Shown: positions 12,001 through 24,000 of the stretch, in pieces
Layout: each line of letters starts with the position of its first letter
Position numbering within the stretch: position 1 is the first letter of the stretch
Assembly: GCA_963576735.1 (NCBI GenBank)
Contig: OY755177.1
Coordinates: 17,360,001-17,424,000, forward strand
From: Bedellia somnulentella
Taxonomy: Eukaryota; Arthropoda; Insecta; Lepidoptera; Bedelliidae
Reading direction: 5' to 3'
DNA: 64,000 bases
Translations under genes and position numbers: made by a program
The notes under the pieces: model-generated
What the model was told of the DNA's origin: nothing
Database searches by the model: none
What the model saw: the letters and a program-made list of their open reading frames with translations, nothing else

Positions 12001-15000
12001 ATGATCCGTCAAAGTTTGATATTTTAATAACAGGCAATTTAAAACTTACATTGCTGTTGTCATAAGAATGACTGCACTTAGACTGTATTTCAGTTGTTGA
12101 GTCACCCCTTTTCTCTGTTAGAAATAATTTTGACTGCGCGATCAAAAGAGCAAAGTCTGATTCAAAATCATCGCGTATATCAATTTCATTTTGCAACTTA
12201 GAAGGATTTAATATTTCAATATTTGATTGGAGTTCATGAAAAGAAGTAGAAAGCAGTGAAAACTTATCTATTTTCTCCGAAAGTATATATAAATCCGTTG
12301 GAGAAACTACTTCCGAGTCAAATAATTTCTTTAAATAGTTTTTGTATTTTGTAATTTGACCCTTTATTGAACTACGTTTTGTGACAAGGTCTTTGTAATC
12401 AGTATCAGTATTCTGAGTCATTTTAAATGTAGTCTCAGACAATGGTTTGGTAGTTGATTCTCCTGCTTGAGACATATGGTAATGCAAAATCTAAATAGTA
12501 TTTATCTACTAGTAAGTGAGTAAAATTAATTAATAAGCTTGTATAAATAAAAACCGTTAAACTTAACTTCAAATATGCTCCACACTCCGGCCGCTAACAC
12601 GATTCAACTCAACACTTTAACGCGCGCGAACGTTCTTAACGCCAATGTTGGGTAGACAGAGCGCTCACTGAAATGCGGAGAACAGGAAAGACACTACTAA
12701 CGCAACACTAATTACACTGTTACGAGTTGTATAAAACCTTTTCTATTATGAATATTAAGACTTCGAATGAAATGATTCAGCAAAAGTGGAAAGAAAAAAT
12801 ATTTGAATATACCCACAATAAAAAAATGTTGATGGCTTAACGTATTATCAAGTATGGATAATAAAGATTTATGAAATATAAAATGTGATGAATAGGATGA
12901 TTTTGGATGTGGAAAAGATAGTGAATGATATGAAAAATAAGGATGGGACACTTTCCTGGCAACTGCGATGATCCTTTGATGGCTTTGTTCTAGCTCCTGA
13001 TTATCGGTTGTTCTCCTCAGAGCAATCAGTGAAAATTGTCCTCCGTTTATCACGTCTGGTGGTCACCAATGTATAATTCCTTGGCTTGTAGAATTATAAA
13101 TGAACGATATCTGACTCCATAGATATTTTATATTGAAGTAATTTACAAGATGCGTTTTGCTTGGTATATGAATACAAGATTTTACAAGGTAATGAATGGA
13201 ATGAAAAGAATGAAAGATGGTTGACAGCTAGTTGCGCTAGTGATGTGCCGCTAGTGTTGTATCACGGCGGTACATCCTATTTAATATTATAAAGGTGAAA
13301 GTTTAGATTTTTGGATGTTTGTGTGTTTGAAGCAAAAAAGCACCTCAAGTACATAATGTACATAAATGAAATTAGCCAGAATCCTAGATAATGACCCGAA
13401 TTATAACAAAGGATACTTTTTATCCCGGAAAAATTTAACCTGATTTATGATATTTATGATTATTATTTATGATATTTACACCTGATTGAACTCAGAGTAC
13501 CGGAAAATACGTCTAAAGTTTAGCATAAGCAAATTTACAGAACGAAGTCTGTCGGGTCAGCTAGTAATATATTATCATCTATGCATAACTCTTTTTCGAT
13601 AGTCTCCATACAAAAGTCTCGATTTTAATTTTTCCAGAGAATTACGCCTTCTCTTTGATGAAAACGAATCCAGTTCTGCTGATAGACTGAACATTGCTAC
13701 TATCATAGCTCACGAGTTGGCACACAAATGGTTTGGAAACCTCGTGACTTGTCGCTGGTGGGACAACGTTTGGATCAACGAAGGTTACGCCAGCTACTTC
13801 GAATACTTTGCTATGGATGGCGTAAGTAAAGTTGTGATTGTTTGAAAAACTTTAATTTCATTAGTATCGTACATCTTCTTTTAAGAATACATACATTTAT
13901 ACCCATCCCATTAGTTTTGATTGTGATAAATAAAGACTATCCATCGATAGTTTTTAGGATCCTGGCAAATTTTTCAAGATTAAATAACATTTTATTTTTT
14001 TCATCTATATTTGTCGTATTTTCTTAAAAAACAATACAGTTTTGTTAATAAATAAAGAATAAATAGAGGAAAGAAAAATTTCGACACAGGCGGGATTCGA
14101 AATTCGGAGGTAGGAAACGCAAACACTACTAAAACGTGTAAAAGAAATAAAGGATTGAAGAATTTCGCGCTGGCAGCCATTGACACGGTAGCTCAATTGG
14201 CAAGAGCGACGGGGGCGTATACCCGAGGTCGCGGGTTCGAATCCCGCCTGTGTCGAAATTTTTCTTTCCTTTATTCATTCTTTATTTATTAGTAATAATC
14301 CCCACATGAGGTTTTCATGAACAAAAAGATTTAAAATACAGTTTTGTACCAATGAATGCTAACTTTTACATATTGCAACTCTATGATACTTTTTACTTCC
14401 TATTTATATTGGTTAAACAAATTGTGAATTGGAAATAATTATTAAATTACCACGCTTCAATTTACGTTTTCCATAAAAGTCTTCATAAATATGTTTTTAC
14501 GTGGAGAAGATGTTATTTGTGGCAAATTTGTTTTGTATATTCTTTTAGGTAGATCCCGCTATGGAGTTAGCAGACCAATTTAACATAATGTACGTCCAGA
14601 GCGCACTCTCAACCGATTCCTCAGCATCAACAAGAGCTCTGCAGCATACAGTCAACACCCCAGCTCAAGTGACGTCACACTTTACTGATATTAGCTATTC
14701 TAAAGGTGCTGCATTATTGAATATGCTGAAACACTTCTTGTCGGAAGAGACTTTTAGGAAAGCACTCAATTTGTATTTGGTTGAAATGTAAGTTAATTTT
14801 TTTTATATAAAATACAGAATAAGTCAAGCTAAATTCTTTTTACTATTCTAAAAAAAAAACTATTACGTCATTGGTTTGTATTCTTTCTAACGCTAATAAT
14901 TGCTAATGCCAAGCTAATAAGCTTAGCTTTAAGCATGCATGGTGAAGTTTTTCAGCGGTTGATTCGATTCTGTCACAAATATAAAACAAATGAATGCAAA

Positions 15001-18000
15001 AATAATGGACATTAGTATACAGGGAGTGAGTTCTTGCAATTAAATAAAAAATATCTGTTTTTTTCAGGGCTTATGAACACGCATTCCCCGCAGATGTTTA
15101 CAGAAATTTCCAAAGAGCAGTAGAACAAGACGGATCTCTAAATGCAGTCCCAAATTTGAATATTACAGATTTCATAGCATATTGGGTCAATGAACCAGGC
15201 TACCCAGTTTTGAATGTTGATGTCGATATGAGTACTGGTGTTTTGAGTTTAAAGCAGGTAATTATATTATCTTTAGAAACATACATACCTACATATACTC
15301 ACGGCCATAGATCCCTAGAAGGGGTAGCCAGAACTAAGGAATTAAAAATTCCTCAGCTCTTTAGAAAGTCTTTATTAAATATGTAAATCTTTTGCACAGT
15401 TTTTAAATCAGTAAACTAAAAAGGTACAATTTTTTTCAAAACAAATTGTGAATTGTTGTTTTTATGTAACAGCTATACGTGTCAAAACGCGAGGATTTAA
15501 AAAACAATATAATTTTGCTGTTTTTGACACATTTACGTTTTAAATTATGAGTCTGCTTTGATTCATACAAACTTAAAATATTTAATTCGTATTAGAATTA
15601 TCAGTCTGAGCCCGACTCATTCGGTTGAGATAGGTATAGGCTTATAATGTAACAAATCAAAAATTTTGTAAGAGATTTTGAATAAAAATCTGTTTGTTAT
15701 TTATACTAAAAATATTTATTATTATCTTTTGGAGATAAAGCATCACTTTACCTTTCTTTGAATATCTTGTATAACTGGAGGGCGTGTAAAACACATTATG
15801 ATTGTTAAATGGCTGAGCAAGCGAGCTTAGGAGATGCCACAGCAACTACGGAGGTTGTGGGTTTGATCCCAGTTTAAATGAAACGTTTGTACATGGACGC
15901 CACTCCAGAAACTTTAATCCCTTACGAGAGTAGTAACAATGTTATTTTCAGAGATGCATACTATTACATAAATACATATACTTACGGTCATAAATCTCAA
16001 AAAGGGGTAGCCAGAGCTAGACACTCCTCAGCCACATTCGGAAGTTGATAGGGGACTAAATGGTAGAAATAAAGTATCGTTGATGATGGAACTCCCGCGT
16101 CTCCCAGAAACCATTTAAAAAAGCTCTTATGACTACCGTGGGTACAGAGGGGTAGTAGTGACATTCTAAACCGGCACTACACGGCATTATTGTTTTATGC
16201 TTATTATTGTTTTCAGGAACGTTTCTACATTAACTCTCAAGCTCAGTCCAGTCAAGTTTGGCCACTGCCCCTGACGTACACAGCAGGAAATTCCCCTAAC
16301 TGGGAGCAAACTAAAGCAACTCATGTTATGACAACTGAAACTTACGAGATCACAAAAGATCCTGGTCACGAATGGGTCATATTCAATGTAAAACAAAATG
16401 GTTAGTATTTCAAATTTTCAGTATATGTATCCTTAAAATTTGGCGGAAAGAATAATTTGGATAATTTAAAGTGATCTTTATTTTTTTATTTTCTAATTGA
16501 CATATTTATTTGAACACTTTAATGCATACAGATTTAATGTTTTTACTAAGGCACAGATCATTAGAACTAAGTACGCAAAGGCGGACTTATCGCCTTAACG
16601 TGATTTCTTCCCGTCAACCTTTATGGTGACAAAAATAACTACTTTCGTTTGCAAAACTGACGCTCTTTGCTTTGGCATCATGATGGAATAGAACAAAATG
16701 GGTTGAATGTAACAATGAATGTAATGTCCTTTAGCGTATATCTAAATTTGTTAAATTTATGGAAATAATTAATTATTTAAAATAAAGTAATCCTTAACTG
16801 ATAATAATGTTTGTGTTTTTAGATAATATACAAACTAAAAACATCTTACACTCTGTTTCGGCGATACGTTGACCAACTTTTGATCTTGAGCCATTCCCAA
16901 TTTCACACGTTAAAATCACATAGGTAACATTATTGTGTTCACACAATACATATTACGTTACGGATTAGAAAGCATTGATTCAAAGATTTTCCAAGGTTAA
17001 TACCGTTTTAATGAATATTTTTTGCTGATGTGAGTTGTTTGCGGTTTGCTTAGTTTAAACGTTTAAATGATCTTAGTTTCTTGAAATATATGAATACTCC
17101 ATCAAAATTTTGTACAGCTGTGAATTTCTTTACTTATGTATTGAATCTATTCAATGAGCTTTTTTTTAACACGATGCTTCCTTTCATCGTTAGCGGTTCT
17201 GACAAATAAATTGTGAGATTTTCTCATGTATTTACTATAACCCAGAGACTGTACAATTTTGGAATACATTATGTTTTTATTTGTGTTTTCCAGGTCTGTA
17301 CCGAGTCAATTATGACACTCACAATTGGGAAATGATAGCTGCAGCTTTAAACAATGACTTGACAAGTATTCATTATCTCAACAGAGCTCAGGTAACGTAA
17401 ATTGTTTAACACATCTAGTATTATGCTATGTAGTGTCGGTATAGGGGCTTTTTAAGTGAATTTTTGGTGATGTTGATGTGGTGGGAGACGCATCACCAAA
17501 AACATTACAATCTTTTGCCCAATAAACTTCCAATAGTGCCTGAAGAATTTTCTGGAGGGATTTTCTTAGGGATTTATAGCCGTGAGTATATTAATGTAAT
17601 TACATTTGAGTATTTTCTGAGGAAACATCTGTTCATAGGACTTTACATACATACATACATATACTCACGGCTATAAATCCCTTAACGGAGTAGCCAGAGC
17701 TTTGGAATGAGAAATTTCTCAGCCACTAACCATAGGACTTTGTCTACTAATATTGTGATCTCGTCAGTTTAAAAGAGGTTAAGTTATTCGATATATTGGA
17801 AGTTTTTCGATATATTCGATATATTATTACTTTTAAGTATATTGTTTAGAAACTTTACCTCATATTTAATCTACGGCATAATACTGTCGCTTATATCGAT
17901 TTTTTTTTATTTTAACTATAATGGCAGTACCTGAGAGTGCACTTAGCAATAATAAAACTAAACGCCTTACGCTAGGGTTATTGAATATACAGTCAATCAA

Positions 18001-21000
18001 TACAGGTTGGAATGAACTATTAGAATTGTTTAGCATTCATGAATTTGACATAGTCTGTCTTAATGAGACATGGCTAAGACTGGACTCCGACTTGACACGC
18101 TACACGATCCAGGGTTACCAGTTCATACATGTTCCACGACAACACAGTCGTGGCGGCGGTGTAGGCATGTATATTCGCTCGGATATACATACTCGCCGCC
18201 TGGATCACCTTGGCACTGACTTGGAACAGTTATGGATAGAGGTACGTCTACGTGGGATGAGGATTGCCTTAGGAACATTTTACCGACCACACTCGCTTAA
18301 CACTGGAAAAGCTGTTGATAGTTTAAACGATTCCTTATCAGTGTTTGGTCCCAAATACGATCACATTTTCTTACTGGGTGATTTCAATGTTGATTCTCTA
18401 AAACATGACTCTACCAACTTCATTCCCGAGTGTTTTAAGTCTCTCGTTTCTGCATATAATCTTACACAAATTGTTAACAAACCTACCCGTATAACGCCAA
18501 CTAGCTGTACACTTTTAGATCTAATTTTTACCAAGGGGCGATGTAGGCTGAGCTCCTTAAATGTAGTTCACAACGATGATTTAAGCGATCATGGTATAGT
18601 AATAGCACAATTTTCTACTAAACTGAAACGCTTACCTCCTAGAAGAATTTCATATCGTCCTATATCGGAGAACATTGATTGTATTTCTCACGCTGCTCAG
18701 TTTACCCCTTGGGAGATGATACAGGATTGCAAAGATCTCAACGATATGGTTCATTTATTTAACATGTTAATTATAGACCTGTTCGATCACTTCGCCCCCA
18801 TCCGTAATAAAACTTTTTCCCGACCCCCTGCACCTTGGTTAACTCACAACCTGAGGCAAATGAGGAAACTCCGTGCTGAAGCTTGTGAGGCAGCTAAGAT
18901 GAAAAGATCTGAAGGAGCATATCGATACTATAGAGATATGCGAAATCAAGTTAACTCTACTATAAAGATAGAAAAGCGTAAATATTTCGACAAATTTGTA
19001 AATAATAACCGTTCAAATCCAACAAAAATGTGGCACCATATTAACAGAATTTTGAAACCATCCAGTACTTCCCTAATACCCTTCCATCTCGCAGAACCTC
19101 ATGCTCTTAATCGTTTTTTTGTCAATGCAGTTCCACCAATCGATGTTTTTACCTCTAATGGCACAGCTGATACCTTCCCTTACTCCAGTGGTCCTGAATT
19201 TAACTTCACTGATATTTCTGAAGCTCAAGTAGCTCGCATCGTAGAAACTTGTTCATCAAGATCAGAGGGGTCTGATCATATCTCGATGCTTATGATTAAA
19301 CTAACGTTACCTTACTCTCTTCATGCTATCACCACTATATTGAATAGATCTCTGCGTGACGGTAATTTTCCCGAGGCTTGGAAATGCTCTACGGTAACTC
19401 CTATCCCTAAGAAAAAACCTGTCGAAGTACTCAATGATATAAGACCTATAGGCATACTACCTGCGTTTTCAAAAATACTAGAAAAACTTGTTTTGAAACA
19501 AATTTTGCCTCATTTAGAAATGTCTGGTATAATACCATCATTTCAATCTGGTTTCAGATCCGGCCATAGCTCTACCACTGCCCTGCTTAGTATCATTGAT
19601 GACATATTGTTATCCTCAGACAAAGGGGACGCTTCTATCTTATTACTCCTGGACAATACACGCGCCTTTTATTGTGTCTTCCCCCCACTTTTAATTTCTA
19701 AACTTCGGTCCGCAGGTTTTTCGTCGTCAGCGTGCAAGTGGTTTTCCTCCTACTTTTCGGGCAGAATGCAAACTGTGAAAACAACTGACGCCAATGGCAA
19801 TCTTATAGTTTCGGAACCTCTTCCAATTACACGTGGTGTGGTCCAAGGTTCGATTCTTGGTCCGACATTGTTTACTGTCTATACTGCTAATATATCTAAG
19901 GTCATAAAAAATTCAAAATACCACTTATATGCTGACGATACACAAATTTATACACATCTTCCCTCGGACAGTGATGGGTTCTCTGCGGGTTTACAGAGCT
20001 TCCACAAAGATCTGGAGTGTATAGTGGAATGGTCTAAAAACCATCACCTTATGATCAACCCACACAAGACTATAGCTTTAATCTGCGGCACACCTAGTCA
20101 GGTCTCTAGGATAGCCGAACTTCAACCGTCGGTTTTGGTTGATGGAGTAGCGGTGCCTTTTCAGGTGTGCATTCGGAACCTTGGTCTTCACATGGACCAG
20201 TCGCTCACATTTCAAAATCATGTTGATCTAAAGACTGCCAAGTGCTTTGCTGGCCTTAGTACTTTATACAAGATAAGGTCATTTATAAGTGAGGATGTTC
20301 GACTCAGGTTATGCGAGGGTTTAGTTCTGTCCCAGTTAGGCTATTGCGACATCGCCTATGGCCCTTGTCTGCAAAAAAAGACCGAACACCAAATACAACG
20401 TGTACAAAATGCCTGTATGCGGTACTGTTTTAATATTCCACGACGGCAACACATTACTCCATATTTGATTGAGAAGAACTTGCTTAACATGAGACATAAA
20501 AGGAGACTGAAACTTTCATGTTTTGTCTATAAAGTAATTAAATATAAAACACCAAAATACCTTTATGACAAACTCAACTTTTCGAAACGCGAACGCCTCA
20601 ATGTACTTTTGTTACCGAAGCACAAGCTTACAAGGACCAAGGGCTGCTTTACAATAGCAGCTTCTAAATGCTGGAACGTTATACCGCCGCCTATCAAAGA
20701 TGCACAGTCTATTTCCTCATTTAGAAACAAATTACTTAAATATTTGATAGTATTGCAGCGCAACGAGTTTGCTATTCCCTATGGCTGTGCTTCTAATGTC
20801 GAATAATAACCAGTAATAAGGTATTTATATATACAGTAACATGTATCTATGTATATATATATATATATATATTTATCTATTTATGCATTATATTGTTATG
20901 AAAGTATGTACGTGGCTTTCATTATTGGTATTTATATTGATTGTTATTTATATTTTATTCTTCTATAATATGTGAAGAGATCTAAATAATGTATATATAT

Positions 21001-24000
21001 TAGCTCTAGGCTAAGACTATGCGCGTGGTGTCTGTGTGTGGATGTGTGTGTGTGTGTGTGTGTGTATGCGAGTGCATGTGTATTGAAATTAGTTCTAAGT
21101 TAGTTTTAAGTGTAAGTAGTCTTAAGGTTTGGTCAGAGCTGAAAATCGGAGCTATCTGCTTGTAGTGGATAGACCGAGCTCTGTACCATTTTGTCTTTTA
21201 TTTTGCTGTTATATGCTATTGTTCGCTTTGTTAATACTTCTTTCTTATTGTTTGTTGTCATGTCACCATTTTTTTTTTGTTGTATGTGTTAAAGACAAAT
21301 AAAATCTTTTATTATTATTATTATTATTAAGTGTTAAGGCTGTGTGTACCGGCTTAGAATTTCGCTACTCCTTTCTACCCACGGGTGTCGTAAGAGGTGA
21401 GGGGCTTTTTTAAGGGCGATTAGAAAGGCGATGCAGTGGGAGACCCATCACTAACGATACTTATTTTTACCATCTTCTCCCCTATTAACTTCCAAATGTG
21501 ACTGAGTAGTTTCTAGCTCTGAAGCTCTGGTTACCCCTTTTTGGAACTTATGGCCATGAGAATATGTTTGTATTTTGGTTATTTTGCTTTCAGATTGTTG
21601 ATGACGTATTTGCTCTTATGAGGTCAGGTCGGATGAGGTACCAGCTTGGCTTCCAAGTACTAGACTTCCTGAAGCGAGATACTAGTTACTATTCTTGGTA
21701 CCCAGCTATCACTGGTTTCAATTGGCTGAGGAACAGATTTTCACATATGCCTGATACTTTGGCCCAGTATGATGTAAGTTATTGTAATGGTTCTTCAATG
21801 TGTTAGAGGTCTTGAAATTATTACTATTAATTAGGCAATCGATATAATCAGTTTTCATTGATTGAGGTAAAAATGTCATTTTATTTATCGCACACCGATT
21901 GGGACTTTTATAATATTTTTTAAGTTTATAGTAGGATTACATAAATTATTAGCGACATGATAGTCCAGTGGGTAAGAACACCCGCCCGAAAAACAGAAGG
22001 GCGTGAGTTCCAATCCTGGGACGGGCCTACACCAATTTGTCTTTTCTAAAGTCATATGTGTGGTTAATTTATCATGGTTGCTAACGGTGAGGGAAAACAT
22101 CGTGAGGAAACCCACATGGCTGAGTTGTACTTAGTCATGTGACAGTGTATTCGTACAAAACGGCGATAGGCCTGCCCCCTATCACGTGAGTACACTGTCT
22201 AAGCAAAACGTGGGTACCTTCTCTGGAAACTAGATGGCGCTTGCCATGTGAGTTCAGGAGTATTGGTACCTCTGCCAACCCCTTCGGGGATAAAACGGCG
22301 TGAACGTTTATGTTATGTTATGTTATGTTATGTTACATAAATTACTTTTTCATGATCACTTCCAGATATAAGTAACTACAATCTGATATCTAAAAGAAAT
22401 TCACTCCCACATTCTCCAAAAATGTAAAACTGCCTTTTTCCATGTTAATATATTTAACTTTAAAATATTTTAAATATTTAAATATACATACGGTATGTCC
22501 ATACACACAGATCAAGTCAGCCCCAAACTTAGCAAAACTTGTATTATGGGATATTAACTCAACGCTATATATCATATTTAATAATGCACATATAAATGAC
22601 ATCCAAGACTAACGCCCGATTTCTGAATTGAGTATTCAAGGTGAGAACGACTTAAGTATCGTTTTGTCTCATTCAGTTGTTAAGATTTCAATGCGACAGA
22701 ACGATACTTAAGTTGTTCTCAGCTGGAATACTCAATTCAGAAATCGGGCGTAAGAATCAATAATTTTCAACCATCTTTATGTTATGTTTCAGGAAGTATT
22801 ATTTGAGTTCCTCGATGCAGTAGTATCAGATCTTACTTTTGATCCAAGCCCTAGTGATTCTCTCACTAGAAACCTTAACAGGTTCTACACCTTGTCCTTT
22901 GCTTGTAACATTGGCCATCCTGGCTGCGTGAACGATGCCATAGAGAAATACAGTAACATGATGAATAATGGAGTGAGGTTAGTAATTTCACATTATTAAT
23001 GGTAACATAACTAACGTTTAAAAAATAAGTGTCTATAACGTTGTACGCATAGTCGACAGCAATAGGGGCTCAATGGTTTTGAAGTGGCAACTGCATACCT
23101 AAAAATCATATTTCCCTACACAATTTACAATAAAATAAGACCTACCTTAAATGAAAGAAACCTGTATAGCAAACACGAGCGCTAATTTATCGACACGATA
23201 ACGGTTAAAATCATATGGCAGTATACGATACTAAGTAAGTGCTCTTCTGAAGGGCTAGCACGAGCCGTGTTTAAACTAGTTATCGCGTGGGATAAAGCAG
23301 CCATCTCTTACGCACTTACTTAGTATCGTATACTGCCATCTCATTCTAACCGGTTATCGTGTCGATAAAATAGCGCTCGTGCTTGCCCTTCTGGTATCAA
23401 CATATAACACAGCCATATATGAACGCTTTTTGCATATTTGATGGCTAATCATACATTAAAAGCTACATCGCGTGACTCACAGCAATTTTCTAGATTGAGA
23501 TGAGTAATAGTGTAGTATAATAACCCAATCAATCAACATATAAGGTGCTTTAATAAACCAAAAAGGTGTTACAAGTATGTAACGTACTAATATTTACTAA
23601 ACTGGTGGTTATAGGTTGAAAGATTGTGAGGAAAAAGCTTTTTTAGACATAGCATACCAAAACTTGTAATTTAAAAAGTAGTTTTATAAAAATGATTATT
23701 TGTACTAGATTTTTTATTAAAGTATAGGAAATTTTGTTCTTATACTTTCGTCATTTTATGCCTACTGGGCTGTAGATCGCTATTTTGTACGATCCTGATG
23801 AAGTCCTCTTGCTTTTCTCATTTTCACTATATTGTCTTCTGATACTAAGGAATTATTTTCTTCTAGCCGACCCGACAGACTTCGTACTGAAAATTGGCTT
23901 ATGTTAAACTTTTGGCGTTTTTTCCGGTACTTTAAGTTTTTTCAGGAGTGAATATTTTATTGGTCAAGTTTTTTCGGGATAAAAGTATCCTATGTTACAA

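Larger units (their letters stand above)
6289..13274 (-). mobile_element. Bel/Pao LTR retrotransposon, nearly intact, minus strand
   Basis: 6986 bases bounded by two 205-base LTRs (6289-6493 and 13070-13274), each TG...CA on the + strand, differing at one base where compared by eye. A primer-binding-type stretch starting TGGTGACCACC lies two bases inside the 5' LTR (about 13048-13068, minus strand). Internal coding runs gag, protease, reverse transcriptase, RNase H, integrase, the Bel/Pao order. Flanking 5-mers are tcctt (6284-6288) and tccta (13275-13279), a likely 5-bp target duplication with one change. Two lesions disable the single ORF: the Penelope-like insertion at 8715-9277 and a one-base shift in a T run near 7907-7914. 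LTR near-identity implies recent arrival. Confidence 0.93.
5201..13637 (+). other. Intron 4 of APN gene 2, filled with nested mobile elements
   Basis: 8437 bases. In order: a SINE A copy (5258-5510), SINE C interrupted by SINE B (5560-6010), unassigned AT-rich sequence, the Bel/Pao element (6289-13274) carrying a Penelope-like fragment, and the rest of a Helitron-like repeat (13275-13565). No host exon was recognised inside. Confidence 0.85.
17742..21330 (+). mobile_element. CR1/Jockey-like LINE in intron 9
   Basis: One long ORF (17921-20806), a 3' region of about 500 bases with (TA) and (TG) runs, an aataaa near 21298 and a short (TTA)n tail at about 21310-21330, as in CR1/Jockey-type non-LTR elements. 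Only about 180 bases precede the ORF, with no gag-like ORF1, so the copy is either 5'-truncated or from a single-ORF lineage. The exact left end and target duplication were not found. Same strand as the host gene. Confidence 0.82.

Noticed and set aside
12712..13053. 113-codon ORF in the Bel/Pao leader
   Set aside because: No recognisable domain, and the leader of such elements is normally non-coding.
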